NCBI GenBank assembly: GCA_043808585.1
Contig: JAZDES010000064.1
Span: forward strand, 1 to 28,119
Length of the DNA: 28,119 bases
Reading direction: 5' to 3'
Origin: CAYVMN01 sp043808585
GTDB taxonomy: Bacteria > Desulfobacterota > DSM-4660 > Desulfatiglandales > Desulfatiglandaceae
Numbering within the stretch: the stretch's first letter is position 1; each line of letters starts with the position of its first letter. The notes under the pieces are model-generated. The model searched no databases. It was not told where the DNA came from and worked only from the letters and a program-made list of their open reading frames with translations. Shown here piece by piece: positions 15,014 to 23,320 of the stretch. Both the position numbers and the translations under genes were made by a program.

Positions 15014-16159
15014 TCAATCCTTAGCCATCATCTTGATAAATCGGTCAAAGAGGTACGAGGCGTCGTGGGGCCCTGGTGAGGCCTCGGGATGGTACTGGAC
15101 CGAGAAGAGGGGGTGCTTCCTATGTGTTAGACCCTCCAAGGTATTGTCATTGAGGTTAATGTGGGTCAATTCGACATCTTGATCTTTCAAGGACTCCATG
15201 TCCACGCAGAAGCCATGGTTCTGGGATGTAATCTCTACCTTTCCCGTGGTCAGATCCTTGACAGGTTGATTGCCACCCCTGTGCCCGAACTTGAGCTTGA
15301 AGGTCTTACCGCCTAACGCCAATCCAATTAACTGATGTCCAAGGCATATTCCGAAGATTGGTCTCTTTCCGATCTGGCCCCTGATAGTTTCCACGGCATA
15401 GGTAACCGCCGCAGGGTCGCCTGGACCGTTGCTCAGAAAAAGTCCGTCAGGTTCGAGGCGATCAATGGTCTTTCCGTCCGTACTTGCCGGCAGGATAAGG
15501 ATGGAGCACCCTCTCTTTTCCAAAGATCTGAGGATGTTATACTTCACCCCATAGTCAAGGGCTGCGATACGAAACCTTCCTGCCTTTTCGGGCCACCGGA
15601 ATTCGCTCAGACTGCGGTCCAATCTGACTGGGCTTCCATTTTCCCATAGTATCGGGGCCTTGCAGGTGACTTTCTTTGCCAGATCCAGGCCGACCATATC
15701 AGGCGTCATTCTTGCTTTTGCCAGCAAGACCTCGGGATCCAGATTGCGCGTTGAAAGGGCGGCCTTCATCGCACCCTGGAGTCGAATATGTCTGGTGAGT
15801 GCGCGGGTGTCGATCCCTTCGATGCCCGGTACATTGCCGGCCTCCAGGTAATCAGCGAGGGTCCTTTGGGATCGCCAATTACTCGGGTATTCTTGGCACT
15901 CCTTAATCAACAGGGCCCTAACCTGGATCTTTTCGGATTCGACATCCTGGTCATTAATGCCGTAATTGCCTATTAGGGGATAGGTCATGGTGACCATCTG
16001 TTCGCAGTAAGATGGGTCGGTCAATATCTCCTGGTAGCCGCACATACTGGTATTAAAGACCAGCTCACCATTAGATTCACAGTGGCCTGTGAACGAGCGG
16101 CCCATGAATACCTTCCCGTCTTCCAAGACCAAAAGGGCTTTCAGTTTACCATGTCTCAC
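15014..16159 (-). CDS. carA: Carbamoyl-phosphate synthase small subunit (glutaminase)
   Basis: Glutamine amidotransferase subunit that supplies ammonia to CarB. The N-terminal CPSase domain begins LKALLVLEDGKVFMGRSFTG. The class I glutaminase domain has nucleophile Cys272 in GICLGHQLIGL and the His/Glu pair in QYHPEASPGPHD. I place the start at the GTG at 16157-16159 (381 residues), which overlaps the 3' end of hisF by 14 bases; a longer frame from a TTG at 16237 would overlap hisF by 92 bases and adds nothing conserved. A CTG at 16142-16144, one base after the hisF stop and exactly where the conserved sequence begins, is a less usual alternative. Translational coupling to hisF is likely. Confidence 0.93.
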   Translation of the reverse strand: MRHGKLKALLVLEDGKVFMGRSFTGHCESNGELVFNTSMCGYQEILTDPSYCEQMVTMTYPLIGNYGINDQDVESEKIQVRALLIKECQEYPSNWRSQRTLADYLEAGNVPGIEGIDTRALTRHIRLQGAMKAALSTRNLDPEVLLAKARMTPDMVGLDLAKKVTCKAPILWENGSPVRLDRSLSEFRWPEKAGRFRIAALDYGVKYNILRSLEKRGCSILILPASTDGKTIDRLEPDGLFLSNGPGDPAAVTYAVETIRGQIGKRPIFGICLGHQLIGLALGGKTFKLKFGHRGGNQPVKDLTTGKVEITSQNHGFCVDMESLKDQDVELTHINLNDNTLEGLTHRKHPLFSVQYHPEASPGPHDASYLFDRFIKMMAKD

Positions 16160-16925
16160 GGACCTTGATCCCCCGTCTCTTAAGATCCTCTTTAATCTGG
16201 CGAATGGTGAACCTTTCGTAATGTGCAATTGAGGCAATCAAGGCAGCGTCTGCATTACCCTTTGTCAATGCATCATAGATGTGGTCGATGTTTCCGGCGC
16301 CCCCGGAGGCGATAACAGGGACACCAACATTTTTCGAGATTAAAGAGGTAAGGGCCAACTCGTAGCCATTTAGCGTTCCATCCGCGTCGATGGAATTCAG
16401 ACATATTTCACCTGCTCCCAGGACCTCAGCCTGCCTGGCCCAGAAAACGGCATCAATGCCTGTGAACGTCCTTCCTCCGTCGATGGCGATCTCATAGCCG
16501 GATGGGACTGCGTCTGAAGGGTCAACTGACTTCACATCCATCCCCAACACGATACACTGGCTACCAAAGGCCTTGGCACCCTGCGCAATAATTTCGGGAT
16601 TCCTCACGGCTGCGCTGTTCACGCTGACCTTTTCGGCTCCAGCCAGGAGCACCTTACGCATATCCTCTAGTGTTCGGATTCCTCCTCCTACAGAGAAGGG
16701 TATGAAGATCTCTTTTGCTACACGGCGCACCACATCAATCATTATATCGCGTCTGTCACTTGAAGCGGTAATATCATAGAAGACGATTTCATCAGCTCCT
16801 TCCTCATAGTAAAACTTTCCCATGTCCACAGGGTCACCGATGTCCACATTTTCCTTGAACCTGATACCCTTCGTGGTCTTACCATCTCTCACGTCAAGGC
16901 AGGGTATGATCCTCTTACTCAACAT
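16146..16925 (-). CDS. hisF: Imidazole glycerol phosphate synthase cyclase subunit HisF
   Basis: Cyclase half of the HisFH enzyme: it uses ammonia from HisH to convert PRFAR into imidazole glycerol phosphate and AICAR. A 259-residue TIM barrel with catalytic Asp11 in IIPCLDVRDGK, DITASSDRRD, PFSVGGGIRTLEDM and the phosphate-binding loop ASGGAGNIDHIYDAL, ending in the usual ADAALIASIAHY region. The ATG at 16925 lies inside the 3' end of hisH (11-base overlap), and its own stop overlaps the carA start. WbuZ-like sugar-amidation paralogues exist, but the CLDV start and the intact DITAS motif favour true HisF. The rest of the histidine pathway is not in the window. Confidence 0.93.
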   Translation of the reverse strand: MLSKRIIPCLDVRDGKTTKGIRFKENVDIGDPVDMGKFYYEEGADEIVFYDITASSDRRDIMIDVVRRVAKEIFIPFSVGGGIRTLEDMRKVLLAGAEKVSVNSAAVRNPEIIAQGAKAFGSQCIVLGMDVKSVDPSDAVPSGYEIAIDGGRTFTGIDAVFWARQAEVLGAGEICLNSIDADGTLNGYELALTSLISKNVGVPVIASGGAGNIDHIYDALTKGNADAALIASIAHYERFTIRQIKEDLKRRGIKVRETW

Positions 16926-17553
16926 ATCTTCCGTCCCAGCTGCAAAAGTTTTTCAATATTCTCAGTCCAGCGCGACCGCTTTTTTCCGGATGGAACTGGG
17001 TGGCGATCAGATTCCTGAAGCCTATTACGGCTGCAAACTTTATACCGTATTCTGTTGTTCCGATTATGGAATCAGCCGAGTTTGGAAGAGGATAATAGGA
17101 ATGTACAAAGTAGAACTCGTCCCTCGGCATTATTCCTTCCATTATTGGGTGCCTTTTTGCAATCTCGACATCATTCCATCCCATATGCGGTATCTTGAGT
17201 CGCTGATTATCATCCGAAAGAAGAGGGGAAGGAAAGCGTTTGACTTCACCACCAATCAGGCCCAGGCAACGGATTTGATTCTCTTCACTTCTATCCAGGA
17301 TGATTTGTGCCCCCAGACAGATACCAAGAATAGGTTTTCCCCGGGCAAAGGCCTCTATTAAGGCCAGATCCAGACCCGTACGTCTCAGGTCTCGGACGGC
17401 CTTTCCGGCTGCTCCAACGCCAGGAAAGATTATCCTTTCAGAGCCAAGGATTTCCCTTCTGTGGCTAGTAATACGGCAGGGATGCCCAAGGCTTTCCAGG
17501 GCCCTCTCCACGCTTTTCAAATTCCCCGCTTCATAGTCGATGATGGCAATCAT
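16915..17553 (-). CDS. hisH: Imidazole glycerol phosphate synthase glutaminase subunit HisH
   Basis: Class I glutamine amidotransferase, 212 residues, partner of HisF. Nucleophile Cys79 is in KPILGICLGAQII, the oxyanion region PGVGAAGKAV precedes it, and the catalytic His/Glu pair is in ATQFHPEKSGRAG near the C-terminus. The start IIDYEAGNLKSVERAL is typical of the family. The ATG at 17553 is 13 bases after glnD, with only a weak purine-rich RBS. The stop overlaps the hisF start, as expected for subunits made in equal amounts. Confidence 0.95.
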   Translation of the reverse strand: MIAIIDYEAGNLKSVERALESLGHPCRITSHRREILGSERIIFPGVGAAGKAVRDLRRTGLDLALIEAFARGKPILGICLGAQIILDRSEENQIRCLGLIGGEVKRFPSPLLSDDNQRLKIPHMGWNDVEIAKRHPIMEGIMPRDEFYFVHSYYPLPNSADSIIGTTEYGIKFAAVIGFRNLIATQFHPEKSGRAGLRILKNFCSWDGRYVE

Positions 17554-17566
17554 TTCTTCTGTCCGG

Positions 17567-20194
17567 TTATTTCATTACGGCAAGGATCCCTTGCCTAATC
17601 TTTTCGATCTGCTCTTTGTCATGGACCTTTTGGCCGTCCGAATTTCTTACGTAGAAGACACCCCTCATCTTTTCTTCATCGCTGTTGACTCTTGCGAATC
17701 GGATATCTAACCCCTGCCAGAAGATCTCTTTTGCCAACTCATAGGGAAGTCCAACCCTGGTATCCGAACTCACCTCGATGACTGTGAAGAAATCAGAGAC
17801 CTCGTTATTGACTTCGACATTCTTGGTTATGGGTGGGTGGTATCTCTCAGAATACGACCTCGCTTGGCCTTTTTCACGTATGAGACTATCCAATTCTAGG
17901 GTGTTTTCAAGTGCCAAGTGCAGGTCTCTTAGGGTATTGTCCCAGGTTTCCAGCTCACGATAGCGGTCGGGGGGATTGGTCACCTCATAGATGTCAAAGG
18001 CCAACCCATTTTTCAACGTAGAGATATTGGCTGACAGGATCTTCATATTGTTTATGGTGAAAACACCCACCATCTTACTGAATAGCCCTGGCTGATCATA
18101 TGTGCACTGGATCACCCGAGTAACGGCGATGTCTTTCAGCCTTTGTATTTTCCATGAATGCCTTTTCTTTCCAAGTGTCAAGGCCATACGAAAGTGATGA
18201 ACCATATCTTCTAAATGCGTACTCAAAAAGTATCTTGATGATATCTGATCAATGAGACCAAGGATTTCCCCTTCAGGAAACTGGTCGACAAGTAGTTCGG
18301 TTATTGAGCTCTTTTTGGCCTTAACCGCTTCGGTGGCATCGGGAGTGGCAAGCGTCCCTCGGTTCAGTATTCGCCTCACCTTCAGAAACAGTTCGATAAG
18401 CAGCATGACCTTCCAGTCGGTGCGAGCCAGGGGCCCGGTTGAAAAACTGTCTGCCACCGTCAAAAGAAAAAGCATGTTCAGGAGATCTTTACCCTGTACC
18501 CTCTGGGCCACGTGAACAGAGGTCTTCTCATCGGTCAGGTCTCTCCGTTGAGAAACATTAACAAGTAGGAGGTGGTGAGTGATCAGAAAAGGGATTGCTT
18601 CAAGGGCCCCCCCGTCGATTCCAAGTCTTTTTAGTATCCTTGGTGCTAATTCGCCGCCCTTTCTGGAATGGTCCTGTCCGTATCCCTTACCCAAGTCGTG
18701 AAGGAGAGCGGTCAGAAAGAGCCAAAGCGGGTGTTTGACCGTCATGAAGACCTCTCTGAGCAGGCGCCATCGTTCATCATAAGCACCCTTCGAGATCTGG
18801 TAGATTACGTCTAGGGTTTTAAGGGAATGCAGATCCACGGTTGTTACGTGATAAAATCCGAACTGCGCCAAATTTCTGATCCTCTTGAATTCTGGTATGA
18901 ACGAGGAGATCAACCCAAGCTCAAGTGCAAGTCGAATGATCTTTGGATTCTTGGGTTCCTCGATCAATTGCAGAAAAAGTCGTCTTGCCGCCTCCGACTT
19001 GACAAGCCGTCTTCCTTCTATGTCAATTATTTTTCGTGCCTCCCAAATAAATCCGGACCCCAGAAAGAGCTCCCGCTGGTTCGCTTCTTTGAGGGCCCGA
19101 AGAATGAGGATAGGGTCCTTTTCCGAAAAGAATCCGTTCTTAAGGACAATATTGCCTTTTATAACCCTTAACTCGGGAGTAAGTCTCTTTGGAGTGGTTT
19201 CCAAAGGCAAAGGGTCAATCATATCAATAACCCTTGCCTGGAATTCTTCACGCCTGTAACGGATTCTATTGAGATGAAGGTACAGATCCGTCAGGAGCTC
19301 CTCTGGTCTGAAAACTGATGGGTTATCTTCATAACCGAGGCATCGGGATATCTCTTTCTGGTAATGAAGCATGAGTCGGTCTTCCCTTCGTTCGGTCAAA
19401 AGGTGCAGGTGATTTCTCAATTTCAGCAGAAAGCTTCTGGAGCGACTCAGTTTATCAAATTCAAGATGGCTGAAGGCTGCAAAACGCTTGATTTCATGCA
19501 GGCGCTTGCATCTGAAAAATATCCTGGCAATCCACGCCATGAAATGAAGGTCTCTAAGACCCCCTAGTCCTTCCTTTATGTCGGGCTCAACAAAGTGCCC
19601 TTCGCTTCCGTATTTCTCCTCCCTGTCCTGTTGATAAATCAAGAACTTGTTAAACAAGGAATCCCTTTCCCGGTAGACACGTGACCAGAAGGCCTCTTGA
19701 AACAGGCGGTAAAAGGCCCTGGATCCAAGCAGGAACCGGCTGTCCATTAGAGAGGTAAGTACCCTAAAATCGTTCATGGCAAGGCGCGTACACTCCGGAG
19801 CGGTAAGGATTGAATGGCCCACATCCAGTTTTGCATCCCAGAGGGGGTAGAAGGCACGTGGAATGATCTCACTTATCTCGGTCGGGAGCTTATCACGGTG
19901 AACCAGCATCAGATCAACATCTGAGTTAAGGCAGAGTTCGCCCCTACCATATCCGCCTAATGCCATAACGGCCAGGGCGTCCGGATCTCCCCCCCGGGTT
20001 TTCTTCTTAAAACCGGCCTCGAAGAACAGGGCCTTAATAAACCGGTCCATTAGATCGGAATATTTTCGGGTCGTATGAATACCCGAATAGCGACCTACTT
20101 CCTCTTGTATGAGCCTTTCCCTTGATTCAAGGAAATCCCTTACTATATGTTTGGAATCGTTCAACAGCTCAAATAGCGTCCCTGTCCTCTTCAC
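17567..20194 (-). CDS. glnD: PII uridylyltransferase / uridylyl-removing enzyme GlnD
   Basis: Bifunctional sensor that uridylylates PII when glutamine is low and removes the UMP when it is high. Domains in order: nucleotidyltransferase with GGYGRGELCLNSDVDLMLVH; a helical central region; an HD hydrolase domain with LTALLHDLGKGYGQDHSRKG; and two C-terminal ACT domains (VIQCTYDQPGLFSKMVGVF and a second from FTVIEVSSDTRVGLPYELA). From the GTG at 20192-20194 it has 875 residues, normal for GlnD. Other possible starts are TTG at 20233 (65-base overlap with glnB) and TTG at 20164 (no overlap); none has a strong RBS, so the first ~25 residues are uncertain. It directly follows its substrate gene glnB. 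Confidence 0.93.
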   Translation of the reverse strand: MKRTGTLFELLNDSKHIVRDFLESRERLIQEEVGRYSGIHTTRKYSDLMDRFIKALFFEAGFKKKTRGGDPDALAVMALGGYGRGELCLNSDVDLMLVHRDKLPTEISEIIPRAFYPLWDAKLDVGHSILTAPECTRLAMNDFRVLTSLMDSRFLLGSRAFYRLFQEAFWSRVYRERDSLFNKFLIYQQDREEKYGSEGHFVEPDIKEGLGGLRDLHFMAWIARIFFRCKRLHEIKRFAAFSHLEFDKLSRSRSFLLKLRNHLHLLTERREDRLMLHYQKEISRCLGYEDNPSVFRPEELLTDLYLHLNRIRYRREEFQARVIDMIDPLPLETTPKRLTPELRVIKGNIVLKNGFFSEKDPILILRALKEANQRELFLGSGFIWEARKIIDIEGRRLVKSEAARRLFLQLIEEPKNPKIIRLALELGLISSFIPEFKRIRNLAQFGFYHVTTVDLHSLKTLDVIYQISKGAYDERWRLLREVFMTVKHPLWLFLTALLHDLGKGYGQDHSRKGGELAPRILKRLGIDGGALEAIPFLITHHLLLVNVSQRRDLTDEKTSVHVAQRVQGKDLLNMLFLLTVADSFSTGPLARTDWKVMLLIELFLKVRRILNRGTLATPDATEAVKAKKSSITELLVDQFPEGEILGLIDQISSRYFLSTHLEDMVHHFRMALTLGKKRHSWKIQRLKDIAVTRVIQCTYDQPGLFSKMVGVFTINNMKILSANISTLKNGLAFDIYEVTNPPDRYRELETWDNTLRDLHLALENTLELDSLIREKGQARSYSERYHPPITKNVEVNNEVSDFFTVIEVSSDTRVGLPYELAKEIFWQGLDIRFARVNSDEEKMRGVFYVRNSDGQKVHDKEQIEKIRQGILAVMK

Positions 20195-20507
20195 CCGTTC
20201 GGATGCGGACTGCCTTTTCGACAGGGGTGACAAATATTTTCCCGTCCCCTATCTCGCCTGTGTAGGCATGCTCTTTGATGACATCAATTACCCGTGCCAC
20301 AAGGTCGGAGGGTACCACCACCTCCATTCTTATCTTGGGCAGGAAATCCACTACATACTCTGCTCCTCGATAAATCTCCTTGTGCCCCTTTTGTCTGCCA
20401 AAACCCTTTACTTCGGTGATGGTAATACCGCTGACTCCCAGTTTCAGTACGGCTTCCTTTACATCATCCAGCTTAAAGGGCTTTATAATTGCTTCGATCT
20501 TCCTCAT
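20169..20507 (-). CDS. glnB: Nitrogen regulatory protein PII
   Basis: A 112-residue trimeric signal protein that reports 2-oxoglutarate, ATP/ADP and glutamine status. The PII signatures are present: MRKIEAIIKPFKLDDVKEAL-type start, T-loop GRQKGHKEIYRGAEY with the uridylylation Tyr51, and the C-terminal TGEIGDGKIFVTPVEKAVRIRTGE. The intact Tyr51 together with adjacent glnD predicts control by uridylylation. The ATG at 20507 has CAGGAGATAG upstream and follows the glutamate synthase gene by 24 bases. GlnB rather than GlnK is favoured because there is no amtB next to it. PII may act on neighbours in this operon, but nothing in the sequence proves that. Confidence 0.95.
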   Translation of the reverse strand: MRKIEAIIKPFKLDDVKEAVLKLGVSGITITEVKGFGRQKGHKEIYRGAEYVVDFLPKIRMEVVVPSDLVARVIDVIKEHAYTGEIGDGKIFVTPVEKAVRIRTGEEDRDAI

Positions 20508-20531
20508 ATCAACTATCTCCTGAAAATGCGT

Positions 20532-23168
20532 TCAGTGCCATTCTTCCAGACCATCTTTATCGGTATCCGCTGTCTGCTTAGGCCTAACCTCCCGGTAGAC
20601 CTCGAAAGGGCTTTTCTTCTCACCCTCTACATTGAGAAGATCCTTCTCGATACTAATCCTGAAGAGCCGTTCATTTTCCTTTAGATAGGGAAGAATGAGA
20701 TCCCAGCTCTTTTCTGAGAGCTCAACGATTTCCCCGCCGTTCAATTGCTGCTCCTCCAACAAATGATGGGGATCCCTTATGTATATGGCACCCCCAGAGG
20801 CCAACGAAAAGAGGTTGGATCCTGGATAAGGAGTTGGTTGTGGCCGAACTTTTCCATTATCATCAAACTCTATACCGTTCAGTACGACGAAGCCCCCTCC
20901 CTCTAAAGGGTCTCCCGCCATGAAGGATTCTGCCAGATAGTCCAGGCACGTACCATTTATAACAACCCTTGGCCTACCGACTCCATTGATCAGGGGGCGC
21001 CCTGCGGCGTTACCCATGACGTAGACCTCGCCTCCCTTGGCCCCGTACATAAATGTCTGGCCTGTGTCCCCATATATGACCATCTTTCCCGATTTCATGA
21101 TCTGGCCAAGCTGATCCTGCCCATCTCCGTGCACATAAATGGAGAGCCCGTCGATTCCGGATCCCAAGTAATCGCCCGAACTACCATAAATGTCGATACT
21201 GACACCTCCTGTATCAGGGCCAAGACCGCATCCGTGGAATCGTTGCCCCCTGAGGCCAAATACAATGAACCGCCTCCAGCCCCTGAAAAATGCCTCGACC
21301 AGCATACGGCTATCACAGTGGTCCCCCTCGGGCGGGAAAAGGGCTGCATCGATGAGCAGCACCTTTTCGCCGTAAGGAGGTCCCCTAAAAAACTGTCTTG
21401 TTTCCCAGTCGATCAGATGGTAGGCCGATTTCTGCTCTTCCCTCCCCAGGGAAGGGAAGCTACGAAATATGCTCTCCAGGGTTTGATTGACCATCTGAAG
21501 GATAGAGCGTCGTTTCTTATCATATGTCGGGTACCTCCAGTCAAGCAAGCAGGTGAGGACTATCAAGGCCATTTCAAACCAGGCATCACCCTTGATTGCC
21601 CATCCCTTGATTTCCTTCAGACAGTCCATAAGATCGGCATAGTCCCAGTCCCTGATTCCGTTATTTACGTATTCATGCAGGAGATCATGCCGCTGGAGTT
21701 CAAAGAACCGGGAGATTTCGAATCGCTCTCGTTCATCGCTTTCTACGAAGTAGTAAACCCGCCCAGGGAGATATGGAAGCTGGCCCTCTGGCACCTTTAT
21801 CTCCCTTCCAAACTTGTCGACACATGTCAGCCTTCGCTCCAGGGGCGCCTCATCGTTTCTGTCCAGGTTAAATACAAAGGCCCCCCCATCAGTGTGGCTC
21901 CCACCTCTAGCATTCCAGTAACGATCAGCCACAGTCCCGACACGGGGATCTTCATTAGCCAGGCTTTTCAGGGTAGCGTCTATGGCCTGCTTTTCTGAAC
22001 AAATGAGACCCACCTGGACCTGCCCATCGTGCAAGGCAAATACCTGCGGTCTGAGCATGGCAGTATCGGTGATCCCAATGAGTTGAAGACGTCTCATCTC
22101 TGTGTCATTACGGGCAATAATGAAAAACCACGGCCCGTCGGGGGATCCATGAATGTGGGTCGCCTGGATAGCGCGATATATCCTTTGTTTATTAGGAGGC
22201 AACAGGTCAAAATCCCTCTCCATGGTCGGTGCAAGGGCCTCAATCACATATTCAAGGGGGTACCCATAGGTACGGCTATAAAGGTCAAACAAAAGGACTG
22301 ACACCTCTGTATCCGTAAGAAACAGGGGATAGATGTTTCGCTGCCTCAGATATTCAGTCACCGAGTGGTAGTTGGCGAAATCGCCATTGTGAACAAGCGC
22401 CTCGTTGAGTCCGACAAATGGATGTGCGCCGGCTGGGTGCCAAATTCTCCCCTTGGTCGGATAACGCTGATGGGCGATCCATATATGGGCCTTGAAGTTA
22501 TCCAGTTTGTAATACTGCACAACCTGCTCAGCATAGCCCACGATCTTAAGAATGAAGAAGTTGCGGCCATGAGACAGCACAAAGGCCTGTCGTTCACCAA
22601 GGGCTTCGTAGTAAGTCCGATTGATTTGGAAGCTGTTCTGATAGACAAATTCGTCTTCCGCCTGTCTAACGCCCAGACCCTCCAGTCGATTCTCAGAGAT
22701 AAAGGATTTCAGGACATCTGGCTTTACTCGGACAAAGTAACGAAAGACCTCAGGTGGCTGAACTTCGAGCCCTCGAATATCTCTATAATCATTCACATGG
22801 GGTATGCGCTCTGAGAAGTGTACAATGAAATAGGGATCAATAAACCGCTCTTCCAGACCATCTATCGCCTCTTCCCTTAGTGCGGCAATCTGAAGTATAT
22901 AGTCTTCTTCAAGGATCTCTCTTGATACCCCAAGCATCCGGTGGTCGAATCCCATGGCCGCTATGCCTCCCCCGCGGCCATTCCCCCTATTGTGCATTTG
23001 CCTTGAGGGTTCAAAGATATGTTTTCCCCTTACAGGAATGCTACAGGCAAAGCCGGTAACTCCACAACCTCCTTCGGCTTCGGTCCCAAAGGATCGAAGC
23101 GAAGGCAGACCTTCGAGCAGCGGTTCTCTCGAATGGATGATTTTGTCGGTGATTGGGTTTGGCTTCAT
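20532..23168 (-). CDS. Glutamate synthase amidotransferase plus GXGXG-domain subunit (no FMN domain)
   Basis: An 878-residue protein combining two pieces of the glutamate synthase large subunit. Residues about 35-420 are a class II glutamine amidotransferase, with nucleophile Cys35 in EGGCGVTGFA (so a 34-residue propeptide is expected), MHNRGNGRGGG, HQRYPTKGR and ALVHNGDFANY. After a poorly conserved middle, about 620-780 is the GXGXG beta-helix (GSSGDYLGSGIDGLSIYVHG, then GDTGQTFMYGAKGGE). The catalytic FMN barrel, which lies between these in ordinary GltB, is absent and is encoded by the gene upstream. This is a rearranged version of the archaeal-type split enzyme. The ATG at 23168 has only a weak RBS. 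It is separated from the FMN gene by a 135-base gap bounded by a 14-bp inverted repeat. Confidence 0.85.
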   Translation of the reverse strand: MKPNPITDKIIHSREPLLEGLPSLRSFGTEAEGGCGVTGFACSIPVRGKHIFEPSRQMHNRGNGRGGGIAAMGFDHRMLGVSREILEEDYILQIAALREEAIDGLEERFIDPYFIVHFSERIPHVNDYRDIRGLEVQPPEVFRYFVRVKPDVLKSFISENRLEGLGVRQAEDEFVYQNSFQINRTYYEALGERQAFVLSHGRNFFILKIVGYAEQVVQYYKLDNFKAHIWIAHQRYPTKGRIWHPAGAHPFVGLNEALVHNGDFANYHSVTEYLRQRNIYPLFLTDTEVSVLLFDLYSRTYGYPLEYVIEALAPTMERDFDLLPPNKQRIYRAIQATHIHGSPDGPWFFIIARNDTEMRRLQLIGITDTAMLRPQVFALHDGQVQVGLICSEKQAIDATLKSLANEDPRVGTVADRYWNARGGSHTDGGAFVFNLDRNDEAPLERRLTCVDKFGREIKVPEGQLPYLPGRVYYFVESDERERFEISRFFELQRHDLLHEYVNNGIRDWDYADLMDCLKEIKGWAIKGDAWFEMALIVLTCLLDWRYPTYDKKRRSILQMVNQTLESIFRSFPSLGREEQKSAYHLIDWETRQFFRGPPYGEKVLLIDAALFPPEGDHCDSRMLVEAFFRGWRRFIVFGLRGQRFHGCGLGPDTGGVSIDIYGSSGDYLGSGIDGLSIYVHGDGQDQLGQIMKSGKMVIYGDTGQTFMYGAKGGEVYVMGNAAGRPLINGVGRPRVVINGTCLDYLAESFMAGDPLEGGGFVVLNGIEFDDNGKVRPQPTPYPGSNLFSLASGGAIYIRDPHHLLEEQQLNGGEIVELSEKSWDLILPYLKENERLFRISIEKDLLNVEGEKKSPFEVYREVRPKQTADTDKDGLEEWH

Positions 23169-23183
23169 AGGTCTCGCCTATCA

Positions 23184-23320
23184 ACCCTAACGTTGCAGAA
23201 AAACCAGTTGCAACAACCTCGAAATACCTGTCCCTGAAGGTTATGACGGTCGGGAAAGGAATCCGCTGGAACCAACCATGACAGACTGCGGCCCTGTGTA
23301 TGTTTATGCAACGTTAGGGT
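23184..23320. repeat. 14-bp perfect inverted repeat spanning the gap between the two glutamate synthase genes
   Basis: ACCCTAACGTTGCA (23184-23197) and TGCAACGTTAGGGT (23307-23320) are exact inverted copies 109 bases apart. One arm encodes the last residues (PNVA) of the upstream FMN subunit; the other lies 16 bases before the start codon of the downstream subunit. Inside the loop, the palindrome GTTGCAAC (23207-23214) shares its core with both arms and could compete for pairing. In the transcript this would be a long-range stem placing the stop of one subunit beside the start of the next. Confidence 0.8.

Noticed and set aside
20510..20531. TGGCAC...GC string just upstream of glnB on the minus strand
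   Set aside because: Tempting as a nitrogen promoter, but the GG to GC spacing is 8 rather than 10 and the gap is only 24 bases.
21129..21998. Long open frame (289 codons) on the plus strand
   Set aside because: It lies wholly antisense to the glutamate synthase amidotransferase gene, has no RBS or recognisable domain, and its composition mirrors the coding strand. Other long plus-strand frames at 11380-12006, 20109-20684 and 24875-25546 were rejected for the same reason.
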